Below, in pieces: positions 52,609 through 61,390 of a stretch of DNA of 64,000 nucleotides; within the stretch, counting starts at the first letter, position 1; each line of letters starts with the position of its first letter. Made by a program: the position numbers and the translations under genes. Location of the stretch: NCBI RefSeq assembly GCF_014647915.1, contig NZ_BMQC01000017.1:1-64000 (forward strand). The letters run 5' to 3'. The notes beneath the pieces are model-generated. The model worked only from the letters and a program-made list of their open reading frames with translations. It was not told the DNA's origin and did not search any database. This DNA comes from Pilimelia terevasa (lineage in GTDB: Bacteria > Actinomycetota > Actinomycetes > Mycobacteriales > Micromonosporaceae).

Positions 52609-52719
52609 GTGCACTCTCCTCCGCCTGCGGACTCCTGGTCATAGAGACGCGTCGATTGGCCCCCCGGTTCACTCCGAACGTCACAATGTGTGACTGCCGG
52701 TTCGGAGGAGGCGGAGGCC

Positions 52720-52744
52720 GGCGCTGGTGGATCCCACCAGCGCC
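52720..52744. terminator. Hairpin downstream of the TPR gene
   Basis: An 11-bp perfect stem (GGCGCTGGTGG / CCACCAGCGCC) with an ATC loop lies 65 bases after the stop of the minus-strand TPR gene and about 110 bases before the protease start. It is the likely operon terminator. No T tract is present. Confidence 0.65.
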
Positions 52745-52808
52745 GCAGACGCAGACCCGAGCACCACTACGCAAGGTGCGCGCCGGGGCCGACCGGCGCG
52801 CGGCGTTC

Positions 52809-55637
52809 TCAGGCGAGGTCGTACTCCCGGGCGACCTTCTCGGCCTCCTCCTGCCGGCCCTGCTCCGCCAGCGCGCCCGCCAACAGGCCCGCCGCCCGGC
52901 CGATCGCGGGGGCGTCGCGGGGGATGGCGGTCAGCAGCTCGCGCAGGACCGGTTCGGCGTCGGCGGCCCGACCCAGGCGCAGCAGGATCTCGGCGCGCAC
53001 CAGTTCGGCGCTCAGCGCCTCGCCGAACGCCTCGATCTCCCGCAGCCGGGACGCCACCGGCGCCACCCGGGCCAGCGCGGCGTCGAGGGCGTCGGCGCCG
53101 ATGAGGACCTGTGCCCCGTCACGGGCGAGCATCGCCGTCTCCCAGACGCCCTCGGGCTCGGCGGCGACCTGCGGGGGCAGCGCCGCCGCGGCGGCGTCGG
53201 CCTCCGCCAGCGCGGCCGGCGCCGCGGGGTCCTGCGCCCAGTGCAGCGCGCCGGCCCGCTGGCGCAGGGCGCGCAGCGCGGGCAGCACCAGCCCCGCCCG
53301 GGTGTACGCGTCGGCGGCCTGCCGGAACCGCACCGCGGCCTCGGCGTCTCGGTCGGCCCGGTACAGCAGCACCCCGGCCTCCTCGCGCATCTGGCCGTGG
53401 TCGCCCAGCAGGTCGAACCCGCTGAGGTTGCCGGCCAGCTCGTCCAGCGTCGTCACGGCCGCCGCGGACTCCCCCAGCTCGCGGTAGCAGCGTACGAGCA
53501 GGTACCGGCACCGGTCGGCGTCCGCGGCGGCACCGGCGGCGACCAGGCCGGGCAGCGCCTCCTCGGCCAGCTCCGCCGCCTCCACCGGGCGCCCGACGGA
53601 CAGGTAGGCGTCGGCCAGCTCCGCCCGCAGGAACGCGGCCGGCTCGGTCGCGCCGGCCGCGACGCACGCGCCGAGGGCGGCCACGTAGTCGGCGACCGCC
53701 TCCGGTGCCCGGTCCCGGCCGCGCCGGTGCCGGGCGCGCTGGAGGTGGGCGTTGGCGACCACGTCCGGCTCGACGGCCGCGGCCACGGCCTCGTCCAGGA
53801 CGGTGTCCAGCTCGGACGCGTCCTCCGGCAGGTGCGCGGCGTGGGCGAGGCAGAGCTGCGGCCAGTCGTCGCCGCCCAGCCCCCGGGCCGCCTCGTAGGC
53901 GGCGCGCAGCGCGGCGGGCACCTCGTCCTCGCGGCCGAGCGCCGCCAGCACCTGCATCCGGCGCAGGGCCACGGTGGCGCCCAGCTCCGGTTCGTCGGCG
54001 GGGGCGGTGGCGGCCTCCACGACCGGCAGCGCCGCGGCGGCGTCGCCGGTGGCGACGAGCGCGAGCGCCAGCCGCAGCCGCGCCCGGCAGGCGTCCGCGG
54101 CGGTACCCCGGGCGACCACCTCGGCCGTCGCCGCCCGCACCTGCGCCAGGCCCGCGTCGGTCTCGTCCCCGGCCGGCGGCTCCGCCTGCGCGGCCGCCAC
54201 GCAGCGGGCCAGTCCGGCGGCGGCGACGCACAGGTGGGCGCGGACGTCGTCACCGGCCGCCCGGAACCCGTCGGCGGCCTCGCCCCAGCAGGCCCGCGCC
54301 TGCGCGAACTCGTCGGCGGCGATGTGCACCCAGCCGCGCGCCTCGGTCAGCCGGGCGCGCTGCACCGGGTCCAGTCCCGCGGCGGCGAGGCGGTCGGCGT
54401 GGGCGGCCACCAGCGCTCGCACCGCGCTCGTGTCGCCGCCGCGCTGGCGGCGCTCCAGCTCGTCCAGGACCACGTCGACCGGCGCGTCGGCGGCCGGTCC
54501 CGCGTCCTTCGGGTGGCCGGCCGGTCCCGGCGCGGGCGTCGGCACCGCGGTCAGCGGGACGTGCGTCCCGAGCGGGCCGGCGTGCCGCAGCATCGCCACG
54601 CGCCCGCTCTGGTAGTCGGTGCCGTTGCGGGCGTCGAACCGGGCCGCCAGCTCCTCGGCCCGGCCGCCCAGCTCCTCGGCCAGGTCCCCGGCGGCGCGCG
54701 CGACGGCCTCGCCGCCCGCGGCGGGGCGGCGGTGGATCCGGGCGTCCGGGACCCGGCGCAGCGCCGCGGCCGCCGCGGCGGCGAACTCCATCGCGGCGTA
54801 CGGCGAGGGCGCCCGGTCCAGCCAGTCCAGGTGCCGGCGGACCAGCTCCAGCGCCCGCGCGTCGTTGCCGGTGAACACGCAGAACCGCACGTGCTGGGCG
54901 ATCGCGTCGAGCCGGGCGGGCCGGTCCCGCTGGCGGCGGTACGCGCGCAGGTGGGCGTCGCGGGCGCGGTCCGGGGCGTCGACGCGCAGCAGCGGCAGCA
55001 TCAGGGCGGTGAGGATCGCCTCCGGCTGTACCCGGCAGGTCAGCCGGCCGTCCAGGACCGGCCCGGCCAGCGCCACGGCCTCCGGCGAGCGCCCCAGGTC
55101 GTACAGGTAGTGGACCCGGGTCGTGGGGTCGCAGCCGGCGCAGTCGGAGTTCTCGTCGCGCGGCGCCGCCTGCCAGCGGTCGTACCAGTGCGCGGCCGCC
55201 TCGTCGTCGCCGAGGTGCCGGGCCAGCCCGAACCGCTGCGTGTACACCGCGTGCAGGCTGTGCCCGCCGGCCCGGTACCGGCGCTCCATGTCGTCGAGGA
55301 CGGCCAGCGTCCGGTCCAGGGGCACCTCCGGGAAGGCGGTCAGCGACCCGCAGACGTACTTGAACTGCCAGCGCAGCCGCCAGTCGTCGGACCGGTCGTG
55401 GTACCCCGGGTTGCGGTCGAACTCGGCCAGCGACCAGGAGAAGGTGACGAACGCCTTGGCCGGCTCGCCGCCGCGCTCGTACGCCTCGGTGGCGCCCATC
55501 CGCGCCGCGAACCGCAGCTTCGGGTCGTCGAGGGCGTCGGCCTGCCGCATCGCCTCCTCGGCGGCGGCGATCTGCGCCGCCCCGTCCGGCAGCCGCTCGG
55601 CCTCGCGCAGCAGCGCGGTCACCTGTTCGCTGTTCAC
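52809..55637 (-). CDS. Large TPR-like helical repeat protein partnered with HSP90
   Basis: The 942-residue protein is almost entirely helix-turn-helix repeats of the tetratricopeptide type. Clear units include AQIAAAEEAMRQADALDDP, AHLCVAAAGLARCVAAA, AFLRAELADAYLSVGRPVEAAELAEEALPGLVAAG and ILLRLGRAADAEPVLRELLT. A CAGC motif (ENSDCAGCDP) lies at about residues 165-168. Membrane helices and enzyme motifs are absent. GTG at 55637 overlaps the TGA of the HSP90 gene (GTGA), so the two are made together. In eukaryotes HSP90 works with TPR co-chaperones through a C-terminal MEEVD. The HSP90 here lacks that tail, so the contact must differ. Confidence 0.8.
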   Translation of the reverse strand: MNSEQVTALLREAERLPDGAAQIAAAEEAMRQADALDDPKLRFAARMGATEAYERGGEPAKAFVTFSWSLAEFDRNPGYHDRSDDWRLRWQFKYVCGSLTAFPEVPLDRTLAVLDDMERRYRAGGHSLHAVYTQRFGLARHLGDDEAAAHWYDRWQAAPRDENSDCAGCDPTTRVHYLYDLGRSPEAVALAGPVLDGRLTCRVQPEAILTALMLPLLRVDAPDRARDAHLRAYRRQRDRPARLDAIAQHVRFCVFTGNDARALELVRRHLDWLDRAPSPYAAMEFAAAAAAALRRVPDARIHRRPAAGGEAVARAAGDLAEELGGRAEELAARFDARNGTDYQSGRVAMLRHAGPLGTHVPLTAVPTPAPGPAGHPKDAGPAADAPVDVVLDELERRQRGGDTSAVRALVAAHADRLAAAGLDPVQRARLTEARGWVHIAADEFAQARACWGEAADGFRAAGDDVRAHLCVAAAGLARCVAAAQAEPPAGDETDAGLAQVRAATAEVVARGTAADACRARLRLALALVATGDAAAALPVVEAATAPADEPELGATVALRRMQVLAALGREDEVPAALRAAYEAARGLGGDDWPQLCLAHAAHLPEDASELDTVLDEAVAAAVEPDVVANAHLQRARHRRGRDRAPEAVADYVAALGACVAAGATEPAAFLRAELADAYLSVGRPVEAAELAEEALPGLVAAGAAADADRCRYLLVRCYRELGESAAAVTTLDELAGNLSGFDLLGDHGQMREEAGVLLYRADRDAEAAVRFRQAADAYTRAGLVLPALRALRQRAGALHWAQDPAAPAALAEADAAAAALPPQVAAEPEGVWETAMLARDGAQVLIGADALDAALARVAPVASRLREIEAFGEALSAELVRAEILLRLGRAADAEPVLRELLTAIPRDAPAIGRAAGLLAGALAEQGRQEEAEKVAREYDLA

Positions 55638-57412
55638 ATCGCACCGTCCTGGTCGGCCACGGCCCGGTCGATGAGGGCGTGGAATGAGGTGTTCATCAGC
55701 GCCGCCTCGGCGGGCCGCACGGGGTGGTGGCCGCGCAGCAGCGCCTGGCCGTACAGGCCCTGCACCGCCGCGCCGGCCAGGTCGCGGTCGGGCAGGCCGG
55801 CGATGCGGCGCACGAGCGGGTTGCGGTGGTTGAGCACGAGCTGCGGCCGGCTGGCCGGCGCGGTGTCGGCGATCGCGTCCAGCACCCCGGCCCAGTCGTC
55901 GCCGACCTGCGGGCGGGTGGCGGCGAGTTCGCGGCGGAACTGCGCGTCCCGGCCGGCCAGGTACAGCGCCGGCAGCGACACGGGGTCGTAGGCGCGCAGC
56001 ACGACCTCGCAGTCCACCGCGCCGAGGGCGTCCTGCGCGGCGGCGAGGAACCCCTGTAGACCCAGCTCGACGGCCGGGTCCAGCCCGTCGAACGCCGTCG
56101 CCACGTCCCCCGGCTCCAGCCGGACGGTGCGCACGGCGGGGTCCACGGCGGCGAGCCGGCCGATGAGCGCGGCGTCGTAGGTGTACCCGGCGTTGACCAC
56201 GGCGAGCTGCTGGGCCGCGGCGACGGCGGCGACCTGCCGGAACTCGTCCACCGTGGCGACGTACCGCAGGACCCCGTGCCGCCGGGCGAACTCGGTCAGC
56301 GTCAGCGGACCGGTGTTGGTGGTCATCGGCCACCAGCGGGCGACCATCCGCAGCAGGTCGTCGTCGTGCAGGGCGAGCGCCTTGACGCCGAGGTGGTGGA
56401 TCTCCAGGAACGCCGCGAGCCGGGCCGGGTCGCGGGTGGACAGCCGCAGCAGCCAGTCCCGGATCTGGCCGCCGAGCGCGGTGCGGACCTCCTCCAGGAC
56501 CCCGTCGTCGTACAGGGCCTCCCGGCTCGCGGTCGGGCGCAGCTCGGTGGCGTCGACGGCGAGGCGGGCGAAGAACGCCCAGTCGGGCAGCAGGCCCTCG
56601 GCGCCCTCGGACAGCAGCATCCGCTTCAGGTACACCCGGTGTCCGGCGCGCGCCACGGGGTTGGCCGGCGCCGGCAGGATGAACGCCGCGCCGGTCAGCC
56701 CCGCGGCCGGCACGTGCACGGGGACGACGTCGAAGGGCGGCGCGCCGAGCAGGGTGCGCCCGTAGGCGTGCAGCCGCGCGCGCCGGTCCGGTCCGGGCGC
56801 CCAGGGCAGGGCACCGACGGTGGTGACCGCGTCGCCGACCCGGACCTGGTAGGGCAGCATCGAGCCGTAGGTGCGGGCCAGCGCGGTGACGGTCGCGGTG
56901 TCCAGCCAGTGGGCGGCGTCGCGGCGGGGGACCAGGGTGACGGTGGTGCCGCGCTCGGCCCGCCCGGCGGGCGCCGGCCCGACCGTGTACCGGCCGTCGG
57001 CGCGGCCCACCCAGCGCACCGTGCGGCCGTCCCCGGCGCGGGTGTCGACGCGGACCTCGTCGGCGACCATGAAGCAGGACAGCAGCCCGATGCCGAACTG
57101 GCCGAGGAAGTCGTGCCGGGCGAAGCCGAGCTCGTCGCGCTTGGCGCTGCGGCCGATGGTGGCCAGGAACCGGTGCACCTCGTCCTCGGTGAGCCCGACG
57201 CCGGTGTCGTGGACGCGCAGCACGCCGTCGGGGCCGGCGTCGGCGGGTTCGAGCCAGACGACGGCGGGCGCGCCGGGGTCGTCGGCGCGGCGGGCGGTGA
57301 TGGCGTCGACGGCGTTCTGGAGCAGCTCGCGCAGGTAGACGCGGGGACTGCCGTACAGGTGGTGGCTCAGCAGGTCCACCACGCCGCGCAGGTCGACCTG
57401 GAAGCTGTTCAT
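55634..57412 (-). CDS. HSP90-family protein (HtpG-like)
   Basis: The 592-residue protein has the GHKL ATP site intact: ELLQNAVDA (Glu29-Asn33), DTGVG (69-73) and GQFGIG (104-109, followed by LLSCF). A middle domain (residues about 215-440, with RVYLKRMLLSEGAEGLLPDW, TASREALYDD and LALHDDDLLRMVARWWPM) and a shortened C-terminal domain follow. It is about 30 residues shorter than E. coli HtpG and has no MEEVD end. ATP-dependent client remodelling in the cytoplasm is expected. The gene precedes and overlaps the TPR gene. Its ribosome binding site lies in a perfect hairpin (57419-57449), so translation is probably controlled. Confidence 0.9.
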   Translation of the reverse strand: MNSFQVDLRGVVDLLSHHLYGSPRVYLRELLQNAVDAITARRADDPGAPAVVWLEPADAGPDGVLRVHDTGVGLTEDEVHRFLATIGRSAKRDELGFARHDFLGQFGIGLLSCFMVADEVRVDTRAGDGRTVRWVGRADGRYTVGPAPAGRAERGTTVTLVPRRDAAHWLDTATVTALARTYGSMLPYQVRVGDAVTTVGALPWAPGPDRRARLHAYGRTLLGAPPFDVVPVHVPAAGLTGAAFILPAPANPVARAGHRVYLKRMLLSEGAEGLLPDWAFFARLAVDATELRPTASREALYDDGVLEEVRTALGGQIRDWLLRLSTRDPARLAAFLEIHHLGVKALALHDDDLLRMVARWWPMTTNTGPLTLTEFARRHGVLRYVATVDEFRQVAAVAAAQQLAVVNAGYTYDAALIGRLAAVDPAVRTVRLEPGDVATAFDGLDPAVELGLQGFLAAAQDALGAVDCEVVLRAYDPVSLPALYLAGRDAQFRRELAATRPQVGDDWAGVLDAIADTAPASRPQLVLNHRNPLVRRIAGLPDRDLAGAAVQGLYGQALLRGHHPVRPAEAALMNTSFHALIDRAVADQDGAM

Positions 57413-57418
57413 CCGCGC

Positions 57419-57449
57419 TGGCTCCTCGACGCCGGGTGTCGAGGAGCCA
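57419..57449 (-). promoter_or_regulatory. SD-masking hairpin before HSP90
   Basis: On the minus strand TGGCTCCTCGAC, a seven-base loop and GTCGAGGAGCCA form a 12-bp perfect stem. The GAGGAG ribosome binding site is inside the 3' arm, nine bases before the ATG at 57412. Structure seen; translational or thermal control is inferred. It could also serve as terminator for the upstream VOC gene. Confidence 0.65.
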
Positions 57450-57487
57450 GGCTAGCCCGGATCGCGGCGCGGGGTGTGCCCGCCGTC

Positions 57488-58264
57488 CTACATGCTGAAC
57501 GTGGGGTCCGGCGTGATCACGCAGAACTTGCCGCCCTGCGGGTCGTGCATGAGCGCCATCCGGCCGGGCGGGGTGGTCTCGCGCAGCAGCTCGGTGGCGC
57601 CCATCGCCAGGGCCTGGTCGGCGACCGCGTCGCAGTCGGCCACGGCGAAGTAGACCGACCAGTGGGGCGGGGCGTGCTCGCCGACGGCGTCCAGCTCCGG
57701 GGTCACGGCGTAGAGGCCGGCCACGACGCCCTCCTCGCGCTCCAGCACCGCGTAGGGGACCTCGGAGACGTCGATGTCGCGCGCCCGCACGGGCAGGACC
57801 CCGGGGTAGAACCGCTTGGCGCCCGCCAGGTCGGTCGTGGCCAGCTCGGCCCAGCACATCGCGCCGTCGGCGGCCACCAGCTCGGCGCCGGGCAGGGCCC
57901 GGCCCTGCCAGACCGAGAAGTACGCGCCGGCCGGGTCCTGGAACACCGCGAGCCGCCCCTTGTCGTGCACGTCCGTGGGCGCGACGACGACCTTGCCGCC
58001 CTGGGCGTCCACCTCGCGGGCGGTGCCGTCGGCGTCGGCGACGGCGAAGTAGACGGCCCAGGAGGTCCCCCGCGCGGCGTCGGTGGCGGTGCCGAGGCCG
58101 GCGACGACCCGCCCGCCGCTGCGGATCAGGTGGTACTCGCCGGCGTCGGCCAGCGGCTCGAACGTCCAGCCGAGGGTCGTGCCGTAGAACTCCTTGGCGC
58201 CGTCGATGTCCGTGGTGCCGAGGTCGACCCAGTTGGGCGTACCCGGTGCGTACGTTGTCGTCAT
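57488..58264 (-). CDS. Two-domain VOC (glyoxalase-fold) protein
   Basis: The 258-residue protein consists of two VOC units: residues 8-118 (WVDLGTTDIDGAKEFYGTTLGW, WAVYFAVADADGTAREV, GRLAVFQDPAGAYFSVWQ) and 130-255 (CWAELATTDLAGAKRFYPGVLP, HWSVYFAVADCDAVADQALAMG, GRMALMHDPQGGKFCVI). Actinobacterial relatives such as CFP32-like hydroxylase/antigen proteins have the same tandem plan. ATG at 58264 is preferred over a GTG or ATG 10 codons upstream. Metal and substrate are not known. It lies upstream of the HSP90 gene on the same strand, separated by the regulatory hairpin. Confidence 0.85.
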   Translation of the reverse strand: MTTTYAPGTPNWVDLGTTDIDGAKEFYGTTLGWTFEPLADAGEYHLIRSGGRVVAGLGTATDAARGTSWAVYFAVADADGTAREVDAQGGKVVVAPTDVHDKGRLAVFQDPAGAYFSVWQGRALPGAELVAADGAMCWAELATTDLAGAKRFYPGVLPVRARDIDVSEVPYAVLEREEGVVAGLYAVTPELDAVGEHAPPHWSVYFAVADCDAVADQALAMGATELLRETTPPGRMALMHDPQGGKFCVITPDPTFSM

Positions 58265-58352
58265 GGCCTGATCCTTACCCGCCGGCTCCGACATTTACCT
58301 CCACTCGCCCGGACCGCCCCCCGGCCCAGCGACAACGGACATGTGCCGCGGC

Positions 58353-58757
58353 TCAGCCCAGACCGGCGCCGACCTCGGTCAGCGACCGGCCGCGCGGCCG
58401 GTGCATCTGGAACGGCGCCAGGCCCGCCGGCAGGGGCGCCCGGCCCGGCCCGCCGTCGGCGAGCCAGCGACTCAGGGCGGCCCGGGCGTCAGGGTCCAGG
58501 GCGCTGAACCACACGGTGGTGCCGCCCCGCCGCCGGCCGGTGCGGGACGGGCGGACCACCAGGACGTTGGCCTCCGCGCACGGCCCCAGGCACTCGCTGG
58601 TGCGGACCGTCAGCAGGTCCGGGTGCCGGTCGCTGAGCGCGCGCAGGTCGGCCAGCTCCCCGGCGTGGTCGACGTCCGGGTGCTTGGCGGCGCTGCCGCA
58701 GCAGCAGCCCCGGCAGAGCACCACCCCGCTGCGGGTCTCCGCCGCGCCGCTAGCCAC
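58353..58757 (-). CDS. 2Fe-2S thioredoxin-like ferredoxin protein
   Basis: The 134-residue protein has the Cys set of the small (2Fe-2S) thioredoxin-like ferredoxins: VVLCRGCCCGSAAKHPDVDH at the N terminus and SECLGPCAEANVLVV in the middle. These four-Cys patterns hold a 2Fe-2S cluster in the family. The second half (TTVWFSALDPDARAALSRWL) completes the fold, with a basic tail. GTG at 58757 follows AGGAT. The electron partner is not apparent; it lies on the same strand as the VOC gene and near the siderophore pair. Confidence 0.82.
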   Translation of the reverse strand: MASGAAETRSGVVLCRGCCCGSAAKHPDVDHAGELADLRALSDRHPDLLTVRTSECLGPCAEANVLVVRPSRTGRRRGGTTVWFSALDPDARAALSRWLADGGPGRAPLPAGLAPFQMHRPRGRSLTEVGAGLG

Positions 58758-58843
58758 AGTGGATCCTGTGTGGTCGTCGGTCGCTGTCCATTCCCGTTGC
58801 CTCCCCCGTGTCGGCGCGCCGGAACCCTACCGCGCGCGGCCGG

Positions 58844-59803
58844 TCAGCGCAGCCGGTCGGGGTAGCTGGTCAGGTAGCCGCCCATGCGCGTGAAGTACTC
58901 CCCGGCGGCCAGTTCCCGGCCGTCGGCGGTCCGCACCCGCGTCACCAGCAGGCCGCGGCTGCGCCCCCGGCGGGCGTCCGCCCCGGCCACGACGGCCACG
59001 CCGTCGCCCTCGCGGTAGAAGATCCGGCCGGGGGTGCCGCCGTACCGGCCGGCCGACACCTCGGCCCCGATGATCTCCAGCTTCTCGCCCCGGTGGAAGC
59101 AGTAGGCGGCCGGGTACGGGGCGCACTGGGCGCGGACGAGCCGGTCCAGCTCCTGTGCCGACCAGGTGAAGTCGATGCGGATGTCCTCGTCGCTGCGCTT
59201 GTGGAAGAAGCTGTAGCGGTCCGGGTCCTGCGGCGTCCAGTCGGTCCTGCCGCTGGCGATCAGGTCCAGGCCGTCGACGGTGATGGGGCCGAACAGCGCC
59301 AGCGTCTTGGCGAACAGGTCGGCGGTGGTGTCGCGGTCGCCGACCGGCACGGCGCGCTGGAGGACGACGGGGCCGGCGTCGAGGGTCGCGTCCATCATGT
59401 GCGCGGTGACGCCCACCTCGGGCTCGCCGTTGATCAGAGCCCAGATCAGGGGCGCGAAGCCGGCGTACGTCGGCAGCAGGGAGTCGTGGACGTTGAGGGT
59501 GCCCATCGGCGGCAGTGCGAAGATCCGCGGCGGGATCCAGGTGCGCCAGTTGCAGGCGACGATCGCGTCGGGCGCGGCGGCCTTCAGGGCGTCGTACAGC
59601 TCGTCGTCGTCGGGGCGCTCCCGCTCGATCACCGGCACCCCGTGGGCCGCCGCCAGGTCGGCCACCGAGTCGCTCCAGATCTTCTCGTAGGCGCCCCCGC
59701 CCGGCGGGTGGGTCACCACGAGGACCACCTCGTGCGGGGAGTCGAGCAGCGCCTGGAGCGTGCGGTGCCCCCAGGTCTGGTAACCGAACATCACGACCCG
59801 CAT
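58844..59803 (-). CDS. Formyltransferase of the Fmt family, siderophore type
   Basis: The 319-residue protein has the formyltransferase core (VVMFGYQTWGHRTLQALLDS, ACNWRTWIPPRIFALPPMGTLNVHDSLLPTY). The catalytic Asn104, His106 and Asp142 are seen in NVHDSLLP and LDAGPVV, and the C-terminal RNA-binding-like domain is short. Such proteins outside the translation loci formylate N-hydroxyornithine in hydroxamate siderophores or sugar nucleotides. The divergent L-ornithine N5-monooxygenase gene, with iron boxes between them, points to N5-formyl-N5-hydroxyornithine. GGAGG is seven bases before the ATG. No NRPS gene is in the window. Confidence 0.85.
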   Translation of the reverse strand: MRVVMFGYQTWGHRTLQALLDSPHEVVLVVTHPPGGGAYEKIWSDSVADLAAAHGVPVIERERPDDDELYDALKAAAPDAIVACNWRTWIPPRIFALPPMGTLNVHDSLLPTYAGFAPLIWALINGEPEVGVTAHMMDATLDAGPVVLQRAVPVGDRDTTADLFAKTLALFGPITVDGLDLIASGRTDWTPQDPDRYSFFHKRSDEDIRIDFTWSAQELDRLVRAQCAPYPAAYCFHRGEKLEIIGAEVSAGRYGGTPGRIFYREGDGVAVVAGADARRGRSRGLLVTRVRTADGRELAAGEYFTRMGGYLTSYPDRLR

Positions 59804-59864
59804 GGGGGTTCCTCCGTACCTAGACCGGCCGCGTGCGCGTGAATCCGCGCACAGGTGTTCCTAG

Positions 59865-59883
59865 TAAACCAAGCCTTCCCTAA
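59865..59883 (-). promoter_or_regulatory. Weaker iron-box-like element
   Basis: On the minus strand TTAGGGAAGGCTTGGTTTA matches about 14 of 19 positions of the DmdR/IdeR-type box TTAGGTAAGGCTTACCTAA, mainly in the left half. It lies upstream of the formyltransferase start, so iron repression of that gene is possible. Confidence 0.4.
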
Positions 59884-59919
59884 GGTTAAGCACACACCTC
59901 CGCGTCCGTCGATATGGGT

Positions 59920-59938
59920 TTAGGTTAGGCTACCCAAA
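59920..59938 (+). promoter_or_regulatory. Iron box (DmdR/IdeR-type operator)
   Basis: TTAGGTTAGGCTACCCAAA matches 17 of 19 positions of the actinobacterial iron box TTAGGTTAGGCTAACCTAA. It lies 46 bases upstream of the ornithine monooxygenase start. Repression under iron-replete conditions by a DtxR-family protein is expected. Confidence 0.85.
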
Positions 59939-59984
59939 CTCAACGGCGAACCAGTAGCGGCCCCGGCCGCGCGAGGGGACGGAC

Positions 59985-61352
59985 ATGTCTCAGCCACTCC
60001 CGGCAGCCACGCCACCGGTGTTCGACCTGATCGGAGTCGGCTTCGGGCCGTCGAACCTGGCCATGGCCATTGCGACGCAGGAGCACAACAGCGCCGTACC
60101 GCGGGAGAGCGCCGTCACGGCCCACTTCCTGGAGCGGCAGCCCACCTTCGGCTGGCACCGCGGGATGCTGATCGACGACGCGACCATGCAGGTCTCGTTC
60201 CTGAAGGACCTGGTCACCCTCCGCAACCCGGCGAGCGAGTACAGCTTCCTGTGCTACCTCCAGAGCCGGGGCCGGCTGGTCGACTTCATCAACCACAAGA
60301 CGCTGTTCCCGCTGCGGATCGAGTTCCACGACTACTTCGAGTGGGCCGCCGCCAAGGTCGACGACCAGGTCTCCTACGGCCACGAGGTCGTCGAGGTCCG
60401 ACCGGTCACCGGCCCCGACGGCGCCGTCGACCACCTCGACGTGGTGGCCCGCGGCGGCGAGCGCCCCGGCGAACTGACCGTCTACCGCGCGCGCAACCTG
60501 GTCGTCGGCACCGGCCTGCGCCCGAAGCTGCCCGCCGGCGTCACGCTCTCGGACCGCGTGTGGCACAGCCGGGACCTGCTGCGGCACACCGCGCGGCTGG
60601 CCGGCACCGCCCCGAAGCGGTTCGTGGTCGTCGGCGCGGGCCAGAGCGCCGCCGAGACGGCCGCGTACCTGCACCGCGAGTTCCCCGGCGCCGAGGTCCA
60701 CGCCGTCTTCGCCCGGTACGGCTACTCCCCCGCCGACGACAGCGCCTTCGCCAACCGGATCTTCGACCCGGCGGCCGTGGACGACTACTTCACGGCGCCC
60801 GAGCCGGTCAAGCGCAAGCTGATGGACTACCACGGCAACACCAACTACGCCGTCGTCGACATCGACCTGATCGACGACCTGTACCGCCGCGAGTACACGG
60901 AGAAGGTGCGCGGCGCCCGCCGCCTGTACCTGCGCAACGTCGCGCACGTCGCCGAGATGACCGACACCGGCACCGGGGTCCGCGCGGTCGTCGCGTCGCT
61001 GGTCAGCGGCGAGCAGACGGTCCTGGAGGCCGACGCGGTCGTCTACGCGACCGGGTACCACGAGCAGGACGTGCGGGAGACCCTCGGCGACCCGCTCGCC
61101 GACCTGTGCCAGCGGGACCCGCAGGGCCGGCTCGCCGTGGACCGCGACTACCGGCTGCGCACCGCCCCCGCCCTGCGCTGCGGGATCTACCTGCAGGGCG
61201 GCACCGAGCACAGCCACGGGATCACCTCGTCCCTGCTGTCCAACACGGCCGTGCGGGTGGGCGAGATGCTGGAGTCGGTGCTGGCCGAGCGGGTGGTGGC
61301 CACCGGGGTGCCGGCGGTGCGCGCACAGTCGCGGGCGGCGTTCCTGGGCTGA
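59985..61352 (+). CDS. L-ornithine N5-monooxygenase (siderophore hydroxylase)
   Basis: The 455-residue flavoenzyme matches the SidA/PvdA/IucD family. Its FAD motif is GVGFGPSN (17-24). LIDDATMQVSFLKDLVTLRNPASEYSFLCYL is the ornithine/lysine signature, VVVGAGQSAAETAAYLH is the NADPH site, and YATGYH lies near the end. By family it hydroxylates L-ornithine (lysine less likely) to N5-hydroxyornithine, with FAD, NADPH and O2, as first step of a hydroxamate siderophore. GAGGGG is six bases before the ATG, and an iron box stands upstream. The divergent gene encodes a formyltransferase. The strong hairpin at 61391-61433 follows. Confidence 0.92.
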   Translation: MSQPLPAATPPVFDLIGVGFGPSNLAMAIATQEHNSAVPRESAVTAHFLERQPTFGWHRGMLIDDATMQVSFLKDLVTLRNPASEYSFLCYLQSRGRLVDFINHKTLFPLRIEFHDYFEWAAAKVDDQVSYGHEVVEVRPVTGPDGAVDHLDVVARGGERPGELTVYRARNLVVGTGLRPKLPAGVTLSDRVWHSRDLLRHTARLAGTAPKRFVVVGAGQSAAETAAYLHREFPGAEVHAVFARYGYSPADDSAFANRIFDPAAVDDYFTAPEPVKRKLMDYHGNTNYAVVDIDLIDDLYRREYTEKVRGARRLYLRNVAHVAEMTDTGTGVRAVVASLVSGEQTVLEADAVVYATGYHEQDVRETLGDPLADLCQRDPQGRLAVDRDYRLRTAPALRCGIYLQGGTEHSHGITSSLLSNTAVRVGEMLESVLAERVVATGVPAVRAQSRAAFLG

Positions 61353-61390
61353 GCCGGCGGCGGCTGAGCCGCCGCGAAAATCGCCGCTGA

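Noticed and set aside
55638-57857. N-terminal extension of the TPR frame across the HSP90 gene, giving a 1682-residue product
   Set aside because: The extension is an Arg/Gly/Pro-rich shadow of the HSP90 gene; the GTG at 55637 overlapping its stop explains the TPR start.
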